A stretch of 27,846 nt of DNA from CAZBBC01 sp964489835 (GCA_964489835.1 CAZBBC010000048.1:1-27846), one strand, 5' to 3'; positions 1 through 8,242 are shown, counted from the stretch's first letter. Notes: generated by a model from the letters alone, not told the origin. Made by a program: numbers and translations.

Positions 1-1863
1 AAAACAATTACTTTTAACAAAGATGAAGCACTGAATTTCGAGGGAGATACAGGTCCTTACAGTGATGAAGCTGTCCAGCAACACACCAACGATTATGATC
101 TACGGCGTCAAAGATACGGCATAAGCTTAAGCGGTGATTACGAATTCAATCCCCTGCATCGCATATACCTGACCTATAATCAAAATACCTATTTGGATGA
201 TGAGATACGTCGCGAGGACGAGTGGTTTATTGAAGATGGCGAAGAGGAACGAACTACTCGCAACCGGGTGGAAGATCAACGCTTAAACCTGGCCATGATT
301 GGCGGCGAACACAATCTGGGTTGGTTTAAGTTTGATTATAAAGGGGCCTGGATTAAAGCCACAGAGTCATTGCCGGACAGGACCTATTTACGCTTTGCGC
401 GGGATCTTGATTTTAGCGGCTATACAAATGACGAAATCAAAAATTTTGACGGCACCTCAAAATTCCCCGGCGCAGATCCCCTGACACTGAATCGTGTCCA
501 ATATGATGATGACCTGAAATCAGATAAGGATCTTTCCGGACAAATTAATGTGACCATTCCCTTCCCTTTTATGGGTGGTGATCGCAGTAAAGTTAAATTT
601 GGAACTAAAGTTTTGAGAAAAAGTGTCTCATTTGACCGCATGCGTTATCGAATTACCAATTTTACCGAAGATGTCACCACCCCTGAGGGCACCTTCGGTT
701 TTGAAGATGTTCGGTATAATGATCCAGCTATCACGAAGTATTATGATGGCGAACCCAAGATGAGAGATGATCTAACCGAGAGCTACGATGCCAGCGAAAC
801 CATCACCGGCGTATACGCTATGGCCCAATTAAACTTTTCCCCTGAATTTTCAGCCATGGCCGGTATCCGCTTTGAAGATACAAAAACTGATTATACTCAG
901 CCATTTGTTGAAGAGGATCTTTCGGAGATCATCGGTACCGACGCACCGCGTGAAGGTACCGGCCAATATGATAATATATTGCCCTCTATTCATCTCATGT
1001 ACCGGTTTGATAACAATAACAACTTAAAACTGGCCTATTCAACCGGGCTGGCCCGGCCCCGATATGTGACACTGATCCCACGGATGGTGATTGATCTTCC
1101 CAATAACAATACAGACTTAAGTGGTCGAATTAATTATGGAAATCCCGGTTTAGAACCAAGAACCGCCTATAATTTTGACCTTATGTATGACCGCTTTTCT
1201 CCTTACCTCGGGGTGATGAGTGTGGGACTATTTTATAAACAATTCAGAGCCTGGCAGACCTCCAGAACCTGGACTGAAACACATGACTACGTCGATGCGG
1301 ACGGGAATGATGGGGCGGACGGGATCCCTGAAACTTACCGGGCTTCTCAACCGGTTATGGGGGAGGGTACCGCCACCTATTTCGGTGTTGAACTTAATGT
1401 TCAACAGCGTCTCCTCCCGTTGAGCGATTTCCTGAAATGGTTTGCTGTGAATCTTAATTTTACTTACACCTATACAAAAGGCGAACTAGAGGGTAGAGAA
1501 GTGGTTATGACACGGAGCCCGAAATATATTGCCAACGGTTCTATTATGTATGATAACACGGACCTCGGTCTCTCAGTCGTTGTCGCCGCTAATTACCGCG
1601 ATCCTATTCTTGGTGGTCTTGAGGTCACTGATTATGGTCCTGATAAGTACCTGGACACCTGGTTTGACAGTGAATTTGCCCTGGATCTTTCCGTGGCCCA
1701 AAAGATCACCGATAAACTGATGATCATTGGCCAATTGAATGGTATGGGCAATACCCAGGAGCGAGAAACCTTAGGCGATCCCAGGGAGGATTATGCCCGT
1801 ACACAACAATGGGAAAAATACGGTCCCTATGGTACGGTTGGCTTGCAGTATACTTTTTGGTAG
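1..1863 (+). CDS. TonB-dependent receptor, C-terminal part (5'-truncated by window edge)
   Basis: The reading frame is open from base 1 to the TAG at 1861-1863, so the gene begins outside the window and about 620 residues are visible. The first in-frame ATG, at 193, is internal and not the real start. Alternating aromatic strands (LKLAYSTGLARPRY, LNFTYTYTKGELEG, GLQYTFW) and the ending on an aromatic residue are typical of outer-membrane beta-barrels. The 'LKLAYSTGLARP' and 'NPGLEPRTAYNFDLMYDRF' segments match the TonB-dependent receptor barrel, close to the TonB-Xanth-Caul subgroup. The plug domain and TonB box would lie upstream. It probably imports an oligosaccharide or other large ligand, but the substrate cannot be read from this portion. 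A hairpin terminator follows 24 bp downstream, so it ends its transcription unit. Confidence 0.88.
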   Translation, partial: KTITFNKDEALNFEGDTGPYSDEAVQQHTNDYDLRRQRYGISLSGDYEFNPLHRIYLTYNQNTYLDDEIRREDEWFIEDGEEERTTRNRVEDQRLNLAMIGGEHNLGWFKFDYKGAWIKATESLPDRTYLRFARDLDFSGYTNDEIKNFDGTSKFPGADPLTLNRVQYDDDLKSDKDLSGQINVTIPFPFMGGDRSKVKFGTKVLRKSVSFDRMRYRITNFTEDVTTPEGTFGFEDVRYNDPAITKYYDGEPKMRDDLTESYDASETITGVYAMAQLNFSPEFSAMAGIRFEDTKTDYTQPFVEEDLSEIIGTDAPREGTGQYDNILPSIHLMYRFDNNNNLKLAYSTGLARPRYVTLIPRMVIDLPNNNTDLSGRINYGNPGLEPRTAYNFDLMYDRFSPYLGVMSVGLFYKQFRAWQTSRTWTETHDYVDADGNDGADGIPETYRASQPVMGEGTATYFGVELNVQQRLLPLSDFLKWFAVNLNFTYTYTKGELEGREVVMTRSPKYIANGSIMYDNTDLGLSVVVAANYRDPILGGLEVTDYGPDKYLDTWFDSEFALDLSVAQKITDKLMIIGQLNGMGNTQERETLGDPREDYARTQQWEKYGPYGTVGLQYTFW

Positions 1864-1886
1864 GATTTAATCTGATGTAAGATTTA

Positions 1887-1932
1887 GGGGACCAGGAAAA
1901 TAATTTTTACTGCCTGGTTCCCTTTATTTTGA
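1887..1932 (+). terminator. Rho-independent terminator after the TonB-dependent receptor
   Basis: GGGGACCAGG (1887-1896) pairs with CCTGGTTCCC (1913-1922) in a 10-bp stem containing one G-U pair. A 16-nt A/T-rich loop separates the arms, and a T-rich tract (TTTATTTTG) follows. It lies just after the receptor stop codon. Confidence 0.75.
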
Positions 1933-1985
1933 TGTTTTGTTTTTAACAGGGGAGTATTTTCAGGTTATAATTGTCCTGTTTTTTA

Positions 1986-2001
1986 TTAATCTGATCTATT
2001 T
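1986..2001. repeat. Fragment of the CCACGGATT-family element (TTAATCTGATCTATT end)
   Basis: TTAATCTGATCTATTT matches one end of the larger element found at 15887-16084 and, inverted, at 5734-5880. Only this short terminal part is present here. It lies in the 620-bp gap 1864-2484, which otherwise holds a terminator and the repeat complex at 2021-2440; I see no gene in that gap. Confidence 0.45.
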
Positions 2002-2061
2002 ATAAAAACAAATATATAAAGTATAAGTAGCATATAACCACGATTTAATTCCCTCTTAGCA

Positions 2062-2274
2062 GGGGCAGTTGCAGTATCGATTAATTTACACAAATCTTGG
2101 TGAGGCAAGGACCTGTTTCCCCCTTGGAAAAGGGGGACTAAGGGGGATATTATTTTCTCTATGTTATTTATTTATAACCCCCTAGCCCCCTTTCTTAAGG
2201 GGGAATAGATATTGCTTCAGTGAACAGAATAACATATTTTTTCATATAAAAATGACCTAATCTGCAACAGCCCC
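2062..2274. mobile_element. MITE-like element, 213 bp, 13-bp terminal inverted repeats, 4-bp target duplication
   Basis: The left end GGGGCAGTTGCAG (2062-2074) and the right end CTGCAACAGCCCC (2262-2274) are inverted repeats with one mismatch. Both ends are flanked directly by AGCA (2058-2061 and 2275-2278). Removing the element and one AGCA leaves CTTAGCAAAGGGG, which matches the uninterrupted CTTAGAAAAGGGG of copy B at 4128. No transposase-length reading frame is present. The interior carries its own inverted G-run pair near 2120-2210. It looks like a non-autonomous element moved by a transposase encoded elsewhere. Confidence 0.75.
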
Positions 2275-2358
2275 AGCAAAGGGGGGTATGGGGTTGTTTT
2301 AAACGTAATCTCTTTAAATTTGTCAATGTCTTACATCCCCTTAGTCCCCTTTTTTAAG

Positions 2359-2376
2359 CCTGCCCGACTTAGTAGG
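2359..2376. repeat. CCTG-type micro-hairpin inserted in repeat copy A
   Basis: CCTGCCCGACTTAGTAGG interrupts TTTTTTAAG/GGGGA, which is continuous in copy B (TTTTTTAAGGGGAGAC). It resembles other short GC-rich inserts at 15798, 15952 (reverse complement), 16046 and 17652. Confidence 0.5.
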
Positions 2377-2471
2377 GGGGAAACTTCACTGTCGCTATTT
2401 GAAAAATTGAAAATTCATGAATCATTCAGATTCATAAATTGTCAGATATTTAAAGTTATATTAACCATTGC

Positions 2472-2478
2472 AGAAGGA
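2472..2478 (+). promoter_or_regulatory. Ribosome binding site deciding the start at 2485
   Basis: AGAAGGA lies 6 nt before ATG 2485. The frame stays open back to 2320, but that extension runs through repeat copy A and places no signal peptide at the N-terminus. The start at 2485 gives a clean lipoprotein signal. Confidence 0.75.
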
Positions 2479-2484
2479 TATCTC

Positions 2485-4083
2485 ATGCAAAAGATAATAA
2501 TAAGGATTTTATATCCATTATTTATTATTCTGCTACTCGGAGTTATCTCTTGTTTAACAACACAAAATGAACCTATCGCCTTAGGACCGGAGGCCCAACT
2601 TTTTATAGATGATTTTCTTATCGATTCTCAGCAAAATCTAAAACGCACACTGAATCAGCCAAAGAAAGATAATGATGGAAATATACCGGTCATTTCCCTT
2701 GAAGATGAGTTTGGTGATGCCGGTTCAACGTTAGAAGCAAACGGCACCATTGTCTATGATCCCCGGCTGGGAAAATATGTGATGTTCGCGCTCGGTTATG
2801 GTTCCGGGTGGCTGAGCATAAAACCGAAAAAATGGGATATTGTACGAATTTACCGCTTCACTTCAACGGATGGTATAGACTGGGTGAAAGGGGATGAGGG
2901 AACGCCTCAATGGGTATTTCCAAAATCGCCACAGGATTTGAAAGATAGCGTGAGTGGAGCAAGTGCCACCAATATTGATCTTTTTTGCTGTTTTTATGAT
3001 ACGGATGATACCACCTTTCCGTATAAGGGCTGGCAATATTTTCAAAACTGGGGGGAGGATCGGGAGGGTATCTATTATGTTCAATCCCGGGATGGTATTT
3101 CCTGGGAACGCGGGCCGCAGGTAGCCGTTGGATTCGGTGATCATGGCTACCGTACGATCCATCAGGATGGGCGTACCTTGGTCGGTCCCGCTGATGTTTC
3201 AATATTTTACTACGATAAACTCGAAGATCGTTTTCTGGGTATCTTTAAATTTTACAGTCCTGAGGCTGTTGAACATGGTAACAAATTACGAAGCCGTGCT
3301 TATGCTTTTTTACCGCGTCCCCTGAAAGCCCCATTTGATATCAAACAGTTAACACATATTGAACTGCTCCCTCCGGCCGCTGACAAAAATAATGACCGGC
3401 CCCATGACGAATATTACGGATCGACCGGATGGCGCTATGAATCACTCTGGCTGGGCGGGCTCAAAATCTGGCATGGCGGCGGCGATTATCCCTGGTCTGC
3501 GGCCGGCTGTGCCTTTCTGAAACTGGTTTCCAGCCGCGATGGTCTTGACTGGTTAAAAGTTCCCTTTAAAAATTCCGACGGTTTTCCGGAAGTATTTATA
3601 CCTAATGGACCGGAAGGGGGAAATAATGGTCGAAATGATGGTGGTTATTTAACGGAATTCAGCCAGGGGCCGATACGAATCGGTGATGAATTGATCTTAT
3701 ATTATGGTTCTTCCTCCTATGGTAAAAACAATCCGGACCATGTGCGGGTTAGTGGTGGAGGTATTTTTCGCGCCCGTCTGCGTGTTGATGGTTTTGTTTC
3801 GGTTGATGCCGGTCGTATAACGACAAAATTATTTAGATTTATCGGCAATGATTTAGCTGTCAATGCTATCGGTCCGGTAACTATTGAAGCCCTGGGCACA
3901 AGCGGTAATGTTTTAGGATCACAAACGATTGAGGGAGATTCAATTCGTCACTTGGTCACATTTAATGGTAAAAATTTAGGTGAGACAGTGGGTGGGAACA
4001 AAGCCAGGTTACGGTTTAAAGTTGGTGATAATGGAAAATTATATTCCTTCAGAATTGGTAGTTCTGCAAACAATAATCAATAA
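2485..4083 (+). CDS. Lipoprotein with GH32/GH43-like five-bladed propeller
   Basis: The 532-residue protein starts with a lipoprotein signal (hydrophobic run ending LLLGVISC, Cys23), so it is probably membrane-anchored and exposed to the periplasm or surface. 'AQLFIDDFLID' (residues 38-47), followed by a repeated pattern of strands and 'SRDGISWERG', 'SSRDGLDWLKV' and 'STDGIDWVKG', is characteristic of secreted propeller proteins related to GH32/GH43 (beta-fructosidase/arabinanase fold). These 'DG(I/L)xW' blades recur three times. A C-terminal beta-rich region (from about residue 430, 'RVDGFVSVDAG...') resembles the usual accessory sandwich of this group. The family is widespread in Planctomycetes and FCB bacteria, and its substrate is generally unproven. 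It could be a glycosidase or only a glycan-binding protein. The stop codon is followed almost directly by repeat copy B. Confidence 0.72.
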   Translation: MQKIIIRILYPLFIILLLGVISCLTTQNEPIALGPEAQLFIDDFLIDSQQNLKRTLNQPKKDNDGNIPVISLEDEFGDAGSTLEANGTIVYDPRLGKYVMFALGYGSGWLSIKPKKWDIVRIYRFTSTDGIDWVKGDEGTPQWVFPKSPQDLKDSVSGASATNIDLFCCFYDTDDTTFPYKGWQYFQNWGEDREGIYYVQSRDGISWERGPQVAVGFGDHGYRTIHQDGRTLVGPADVSIFYYDKLEDRFLGIFKFYSPEAVEHGNKLRSRAYAFLPRPLKAPFDIKQLTHIELLPPAADKNNDRPHDEYYGSTGWRYESLWLGGLKIWHGGGDYPWSAAGCAFLKLVSSRDGLDWLKVPFKNSDGFPEVFIPNGPEGGNNGRNDGGYLTEFSQGPIRIGDELILYYGSSSYGKNNPDHVRVSGGGIFRARLRVDGFVSVDAGRITTKLFRFIGNDLAVNAIGPVTIEALGTSGNVLGSQTIEGDSIRHLVTFNGKNLGETVGGNKARLRFKVGDNGKLYSFRIGSSANNNQ

Positions 4084-4091
4084 TTATATGT

Positions 4092-4271
4092 GTATAAGTA
4101 GCATATAATCAATAATTTAATTCCCCCTTAGAAAAGGGGGTTAGAGGGTTGTTTTAAATTTAGTGTTTTAAAATATATCAATACTTTACATCCCCTTAGT
4201 CCCCTTTTTTAAGGGGAGACTTAATTGTCGCCAATTGATAAATCTGAAATTTCTGAATTAGTCAAATTAGT
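4092..4271. repeat. G/C-run long inverted repeat, copy B (uninterrupted)
   Basis: The element opens GTATAAGTAGCATATAA as in copy A. The left arm TTCCCCCTTAGAAAAGGGGG is followed by about 55 bp and an inverted right arm, CCCCTTAGTCCCC plus TTTTTTAAGGGGAGAC. The tail CTTAATTGTCGCC then GATAAATCTGAAAT is shared with copy C. It fills most of the 308-bp gap 4084-4391 between two plus-strand genes. I see no other gene or clear terminator there. Confidence 0.8.
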
Positions 4272-4391
4272 TGTTATTTGATCTTTCAAAAGGATACACT
4301 TGGAAAGAGTAAAAACATGAAATCAGTTAATTGAATTGGAATTGTACTCTTTAAATAGTTTATAAGATAAGTACTAAAAGAAAGCCCCAAT

Positions 4392-5735
4392 ATGATAACT
4401 AGTATTGTAAATTTTTTTAAAACCGGTCCGGACAAGCCTTTACTGGATGATCCAGAAAATATAAAAAAAATCTTTGAAAAAAAGCGCTGGAGTGTTTTTA
4501 TTTCCTTAGTGATCGGATATGGATTCTTTTACACCTGCCGTCTGAGTTTATCTGTGGCTAAAAAGCAGATGATCGACGCGGGCGTCGTCGATGTGACTGA
4601 ACTAGGGATCATAGGCGCTGTTCTACTTTATGTCTATGCCGTTGGGAAATTCACTAATGGATTTTTAGCCGACCGGGCCAATATCCGGCGATTTATGTCC
4701 ACCGCGCTTTTGCTTTCGGCGATCGTAAATCTTCTCTTTGGCTTATCCACCTATTTTATGTTATTTGTCATTTTATGGGGAATGAACGGCTGGTTTCAAT
4801 CAATCGGTTCAGCACCAAGTGTTGTTTCACTCTGCCAGTGGTTTAGCAACAGCGAAAGGGGTACCCGATATGGCATATGGGCCGGTGCCCATAATCTCGG
4901 TGAGGGACTGACCTTTATCGGAACTTCCTTTCTTGTGGGGGCCCTAGGCTGGAACTGGGGATTTATAGGGCCGGGAATTGCCTGTATTATAATCGCTACT
5001 ATTTTATTTTATACACTGGCAGACAGGCCACAAACCTATGGATTACCCCATGTAGCCGATTATAAACAGGATTACTCTGCGGGGAAACCGACAAGAGAGT
5101 CTGTTGGGAAACTCCAAATCATGGTGTTAAAAAGTCCTTTGGTTTGGGTTTTAGGACTAAGCAGCGCCCTGATGTATGTCACCCGTTATGCCATTCATAG
5201 TTGGGGACCTTTATATCTTCAGGAGATTAAAAATTATTCCGTGGTTGAGGCTGGCTTTTTGATTGGTTTTAATACGATTTTGGGGCTGGCCGGTGCCATG
5301 TTCTCAGGATTTTTATCCGATCGTTTTTTTAATGCCAGGCGAAACGTGCCCACATTGCTCTATGGGTTACTGTTGACGAGTTCGCTTATTATGTTACATC
5401 TCGTTCCGCCTGGTCATTATTGGTTGGATCTGTTAGCTTTGGGATGTTTTGAATTTTCCATTGGTGGATTGGTTGTTTTTCTTGCCGGATTGATTGCGGT
5501 CGATGTCATGCCCACCGGAGCAGCAGGAGCGGTCAAAGGAGTTATCGGATTGTTTAGTTATTTTGGTGCGGCCACGCAAGATTGGATCAGTGGATACTTA
5601 ATAAGTAGTGGCAAAACAATGGTTGATGGAAAAGCCATTTATAATTTTGATCAGGCGTTTTATTTTTGGATCGGTGCTTCTATATTGTCATTGATATTAG
5701 CCGCTACGGTATGGAATGTAAAGCCACGGGAATGA
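4392..5735 (+). CDS. Organophosphate:phosphate antiporter family MFS transporter (GlpT/UhpT type)
   Basis: The 447-residue protein has about 12 hydrophobic segments, the normal length for the family. The first membrane segment reads GYGFFYTCRLSLSVAKKQM, with Arg50 placed like GlpT Arg45. The seventh reads LMYVTRYAIHSWGPLYL, with Arg265 placed like GlpT Arg269. These two arginines bind the substrate phosphate in GlpT, so the protein should exchange an organophosphate (glycerol-3-phosphate or a sugar phosphate) for inorganic phosphate across the inner membrane. The ATG at 4392 has only a weak purine-rich upstream stretch (AAAAGAAAG). Two periplasmic phospho-ester hydrolases follow on the same strand, which favours glycerol-3-phosphate as the substrate, but sequence alone does not separate it from hexose phosphate. 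Confidence 0.85.
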   Translation: MITSIVNFFKTGPDKPLLDDPENIKKIFEKKRWSVFISLVIGYGFFYTCRLSLSVAKKQMIDAGVVDVTELGIIGAVLLYVYAVGKFTNGFLADRANIRRFMSTALLLSAIVNLLFGLSTYFMLFVILWGMNGWFQSIGSAPSVVSLCQWFSNSERGTRYGIWAGAHNLGEGLTFIGTSFLVGALGWNWGFIGPGIACIIIATILFYTLADRPQTYGLPHVADYKQDYSAGKPTRESVGKLQIMVLKSPLVWVLGLSSALMYVTRYAIHSWGPLYLQEIKNYSVVEAGFLIGFNTILGLAGAMFSGFLSDRFFNARRNVPTLLYGLLLTSSLIMLHLVPPGHYWLDLLALGCFEFSIGGLVVFLAGLIAVDVMPTGAAGAVKGVIGLFSYFGAATQDWISGYLISSGKTMVDGKAIYNFDQAFYFWIGASILSLILAATVWNVKPRE

Positions 5736-5880
5736 TTTTTGTCCACGGATTACACTGATTTGCACGGATTAAAACTAAAATAAAAATATTTTTTAAATAA
5801 AATCCGTGTCAATCCGTGAAATCTGTGGACTATTTTTTTCTTTGTTTGCAGCATCGCTGCGGAATGAATAGATCAGATTA
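5734..5880. repeat. CCACGGATT-family palindromic element, copy 1
   Basis: GTCCACGGATTACACTGATT (from 5741) and its imperfect inverse ending GAAATCTGTGGAC at 5830 enclose an A/T-rich centre, forming a ~30-bp-arm hairpin. A tail continues through TTTCTTTGTTTGCAGC, a small GCAGC-ATC-GCTGC hairpin, and AATGAATAGATCAGATTA. The reverse complement of the whole unit recurs at 15887-16084. The element begins inside the stop codon of the transporter gene and ends 27 bp before the next start. Confidence 0.8.
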
Positions 5881-5906
5881 ATATATACTTATTGAAAGCA
5901 GGTTTG

Positions 5907-7106
5907 ATGTCCGGGAAAATATTATTATCCATTATATTATTTCTTTCACTTGTTACCGGTTGTTTCGATAAACCCGAGTATGATCAGGCCTCCGATGAGG
6001 ATAATTATAAAGCACAAAATATCCATTGGGGTACTTCCCACAACACCTTGCGGGGAGTTACCATAACCTGGCGCAGTTCTCAGCCGGATGACAGCATTCA
6101 ATGGGGGTATTCTGAGGCGTATGAAAGTGGGAAATTTTCCGGAAAACGCCGGGATGCGTATGATGTCTATTTATATGATTTTATCTTTCCGCCATTGAAA
6201 CCGTTATCACAAATTCATTACGCGATTAAATCCGCTGATTTTTGGAGTGAAGATATGGTCTTCAATACGGCTGTGGACACATCCGCGGAAACTTTTACCT
6301 TCATTGTCGGAAGTGACTGTCATGGGGGTGATGATGACCATGATAGTAACAACCGCTGGCAGTTGATGTCTGAATTGGTATTAAATGATGAGAGCGAATT
6401 TTGTATTTTTACGGGTGATGTGGTTGATGATGATAATGACTGGTCATTATGGAAACAATATTACGATTTTGGTAAGAATTTAGTAAAAAATAAAATTATT
6501 TTTTATGCCTGGGGTAATCATGAATACGGGCCGATGGCCTTATTTAATTCTGTATTACCCGGAAATAAAAAATGGTATTCATTTGAGCAGGGCAATGCAT
6601 TATTTATCAGTCTTCTTTCAGAAGAAGATTTCGAAATGCAACATGCATGGCTTTTAGATCAATTAAGAAATACTGATAAAGATTGGATCATTGTGTATTT
6701 TCACCGGCCATTCTTTATACCGGGAAGCCATAGTCATGAAATGGATGATTATCGCCAAACCTGGTGGAAAACCTTTGATGATTATGGAGTAGATATTATA
6801 TTTGGCGGGCACAGACACTGTTATATTCGTTCCGTGCCAATAAATCTTAACGTGAGTGACACATCAGCAGTTGAAGAATATGGGAGTAAACCAGGGCAGG
6901 GCAGATTGGAATTAGTGGCCGGTGGATTGGGTGGTAAAAATTCCCAGGAATCGTCCGATTGGTTTTCCGCCAATTCATATAGTGGTTTGCATTATATAAA
7001 AGTTCAGATCAGTGGGACTAAACTTCATTTTGATACCTTTTCACATCTTGGAGATGTGATTGACAGTTTAACGATAGATGCAAACGGTTCTGCTTATCAT
7101 AAATAA
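5907..7106 (+). CDS. Metallophosphoesterase lipoprotein (purple acid phosphatase-like)
   Basis: The start ATG 5907 is preceded by AAGCAGG and gives a 399-residue protein with a lipobox (LSLVTGC, Cys19). A TTG at 5892 is in frame but less likely. A small N-terminal beta domain (residues ~35-125, 'VTITWRSSQPDDSIQWG') resembles the fibronectin-like domain of purple acid phosphatases. All metal-binding motifs of the calcineurin-like fold are visible: Asp137/His139 (SDCHG), Asp171 (TGDVVDD), Asn204-His205 (WGNHEY), His266 (YFHRPF) and His302/His304 (GGHRHCY). It should hydrolyse phosphomono- or diesters outside the inner membrane. With the antiporter before it and the diesterase after it, it probably supplies phosphate or sugar/glycerol phosphates. 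Gene order and equal strand suggest co-expression, though a repeat element lies between it and the transporter. Confidence 0.88.
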   Translation: MSGKILLSIILFLSLVTGCFDKPEYDQASDEDNYKAQNIHWGTSHNTLRGVTITWRSSQPDDSIQWGYSEAYESGKFSGKRRDAYDVYLYDFIFPPLKPLSQIHYAIKSADFWSEDMVFNTAVDTSAETFTFIVGSDCHGGDDDHDSNNRWQLMSELVLNDESEFCIFTGDVVDDDNDWSLWKQYYDFGKNLVKNKIIFYAWGNHEYGPMALFNSVLPGNKKWYSFEQGNALFISLLSEEDFEMQHAWLLDQLRNTDKDWIIVYFHRPFFIPGSHSHEMDDYRQTWWKTFDDYGVDIIFGGHRHCYIRSVPINLNVSDTSAVEEYGSKPGQGRLELVAGGLGGKNSQESSDWFSANSYSGLHYIKVQISGTKLHFDTFSHLGDVIDSLTIDANGSAYHK

Positions 7107-7149
7107 ATTTATTCTTTATGAACTTCGTATTTTAAATAGGTGATGGTTT

Positions 7150-8001
7150 ATGATGAAATTAGTGGATAGAATTCTTAAGGCAGTTTTGATATTACCTCTG
7201 TTTCTGATCAATTGTGGTTCCGACTCAAGTGGTTCAGATCATAGTCTTCCGGAGCGTGGCCTCTGTGCCCATCGCGGCGCAAATAGAACACATCCGGAAA
7301 ATACATTAACGGCCTTTAAAGAAGCGATTCGAATCGGTGCCCAGATGATTGAATTTGACGTTCAAATGTCGAATGATGGCACATTGATCATCATGCATGA
7401 TAATACCGTTGACCGGACAACCGATGGCCGGGGAAAAGTTTCAGATCTGACACTGGCTGAATTAAAAAAACTTGATGCCGGGATCTGGAAACATCCCATG
7501 TTCAAGAATGAAAGAATCCCGACTTTGACCGAAACACTGGAAATGATGCCAACAAACATCTGGCTGAATATTCATATCAAAGGGGGAGCAGATATTGGTA
7601 AAGCAGTGGCACAGAAAATTGTCGAGACAAATCGCTTTCATCAGGCTGTTGTTGCCTGCAAAACCGAAGCGGCAGCAGCTGTGCATCAAATAAATAAACG
7701 AATAAAGATCTGTAACATGGAACGTCAGGAAAATTCCCAGCAGTACGTGAATCAAACAATTTTAATGAAGGCTGATTTTATACAACTAAAGGAACGTGCG
7801 GATGATCTACTGCCGGTTTTATTGCCATTGTTGAAACAAAGTGGAATACGTGTAAATTACTATGGCACTAATTCAGCGGATAAATTGAAGCGATTATTTG
7901 CGGTGGGGATTGATTTTCCTTTGGTTGATGATCTCAACGGTATGATGGAAGTGGCGATAGAACTTGGCATACAGCCTGTGATTCCAAGATTCTCGGAGTA
8001 A
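7150..8001 (+). CDS. Glycerophosphodiester phosphodiesterase lipoprotein (GlpQ/UgpQ family)
   Basis: A protein of 283 residues (or 282 from the second ATG at 7153) with a lipobox LFLINC (Cys22). The family core is complete: His41-Arg42 (AHRGA), Glu68 and Asp70 (IEFDVQ), and His83-Asp84 (MHDNTVDRTTDG), with the usual 'HPENTLTAF' and 'IPTLTE' motifs. Glycerophosphodiesterases cleave deacylated phospholipids (glycerophosphocholine and similar) to glycerol-3-phosphate plus the alcohol. The product matches the likely substrate of the antiporter at 4392. It lies 43 bp after the metallophosphoesterase, on the same strand, with AGGTGATGG just upstream. The C-terminal half is less conserved but keeps 'FPLVDDL', the usual barrel-closing region. 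Confidence 0.92.
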   Translation: MMKLVDRILKAVLILPLFLINCGSDSSGSDHSLPERGLCAHRGANRTHPENTLTAFKEAIRIGAQMIEFDVQMSNDGTLIIMHDNTVDRTTDGRGKVSDLTLAELKKLDAGIWKHPMFKNERIPTLTETLEMMPTNIWLNIHIKGGADIGKAVAQKIVETNRFHQAVVACKTEAAAAVHQINKRIKICNMERQENSQQYVNQTILMKADFIQLKERADDLLPVLLPLLKQSGIRVNYYGTNSADKLKRLFAVGIDFPLVDDLNGMMEVAIELGIQPVIPRFSE

Positions 8002-8002
8002 T

Positions 8003-8040
8003 TGTCCACGAATTTCACGAATTGATTCACTGATTTCATG
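8003..8040. repeat. CACGAATT-type short repeat
   Basis: TTGTCCACGAATTTCACGAATTG is related to the CCACGGATT family and to TTTGACGAATTTCACGAATTG at 15860-15882. It is a short, diverged copy just after the phosphodiesterase stop codon. Confidence 0.45.
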
Positions 8041-8088
8041 ATTTTTTTTATTTATATTTATCATATTTTCAATGTATGAAAGCTCTAT

Positions 8089-8238
8089 CTCCCCCTTGGA
8101 AAAGGGGGATTAAGGGGGTTATAAAATTAAATCGATTAAGATATGTCAGTCTTTTACAACCCCTTAGTCCCCTTTATTAAGGGGAGACTTAATTGTCGCC
8201 TTATGATAAATCTAAAATTCATGAGTTAATCAGGTTAG
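8089..8238. repeat. G/C-run long inverted repeat, copy C
   Basis: The left arm CCCCCTTGGAAAAGGGGG and the inverted right arm CCCCTTAGTCCCC are followed by TTAAGGGGAGACTTAATTGTCGCC, which is identical to copy B from the AAGGGG onward. The tail GATAAATCTAAAATTCATGA is shared with A and B. The GTATAAGTAGC head is missing. It ends immediately before the ribosome binding site of the 62-aa gene. Confidence 0.8.
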
Positions 8239-8242
8239 TGAA

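Larger units (their letters stand above)
2021..2440. repeat. G/C-run long inverted repeat, copy A (interrupted by a MITE-like insertion)
   Basis: Copy A starts with GTATAAGTAGCATATAA, the same 17 bases that start copy B at 4092. It continues with TTCCCTCTTAG, then (after the insertion 2062-2274) GGGGTTGTTTTAAA. The right arm TTACATCCCCTTAGTCCCC and the tail GAAAATTCATGAATCATTCAGATTC also match copies B and C. Left and right arms are inverted relative to each other, so the unit can fold as a long hairpin. A second small insertion, CCTGCCCGACTTAGTAGG at 2359-2376, interrupts the right arm. The copy ends about 45 bp before the next gene. Confidence 0.8.

Noticed and set aside
2040..2300. CRISPR array from repeated CCCCCTT/AAGGGGG strings
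   Set aside because: Units are irregularly spaced, partly inverted and not separated by unique spacers; they are arms of long inverted repeats.
2320..2484. Longer start for the propeller lipoprotein gene
   Set aside because: The extra 55 codons run through repeat copy A, lack a ribosome site and would bury the lipoprotein signal; ATG 2485 has AGAAGGA and a proper signal peptide.
2858..3202. 114-aa and 99-aa minus-strand frames within the propeller gene
   Set aside because: Proline/histidine-rich shadow frames with unnatural composition, wholly inside a well-supported gene.
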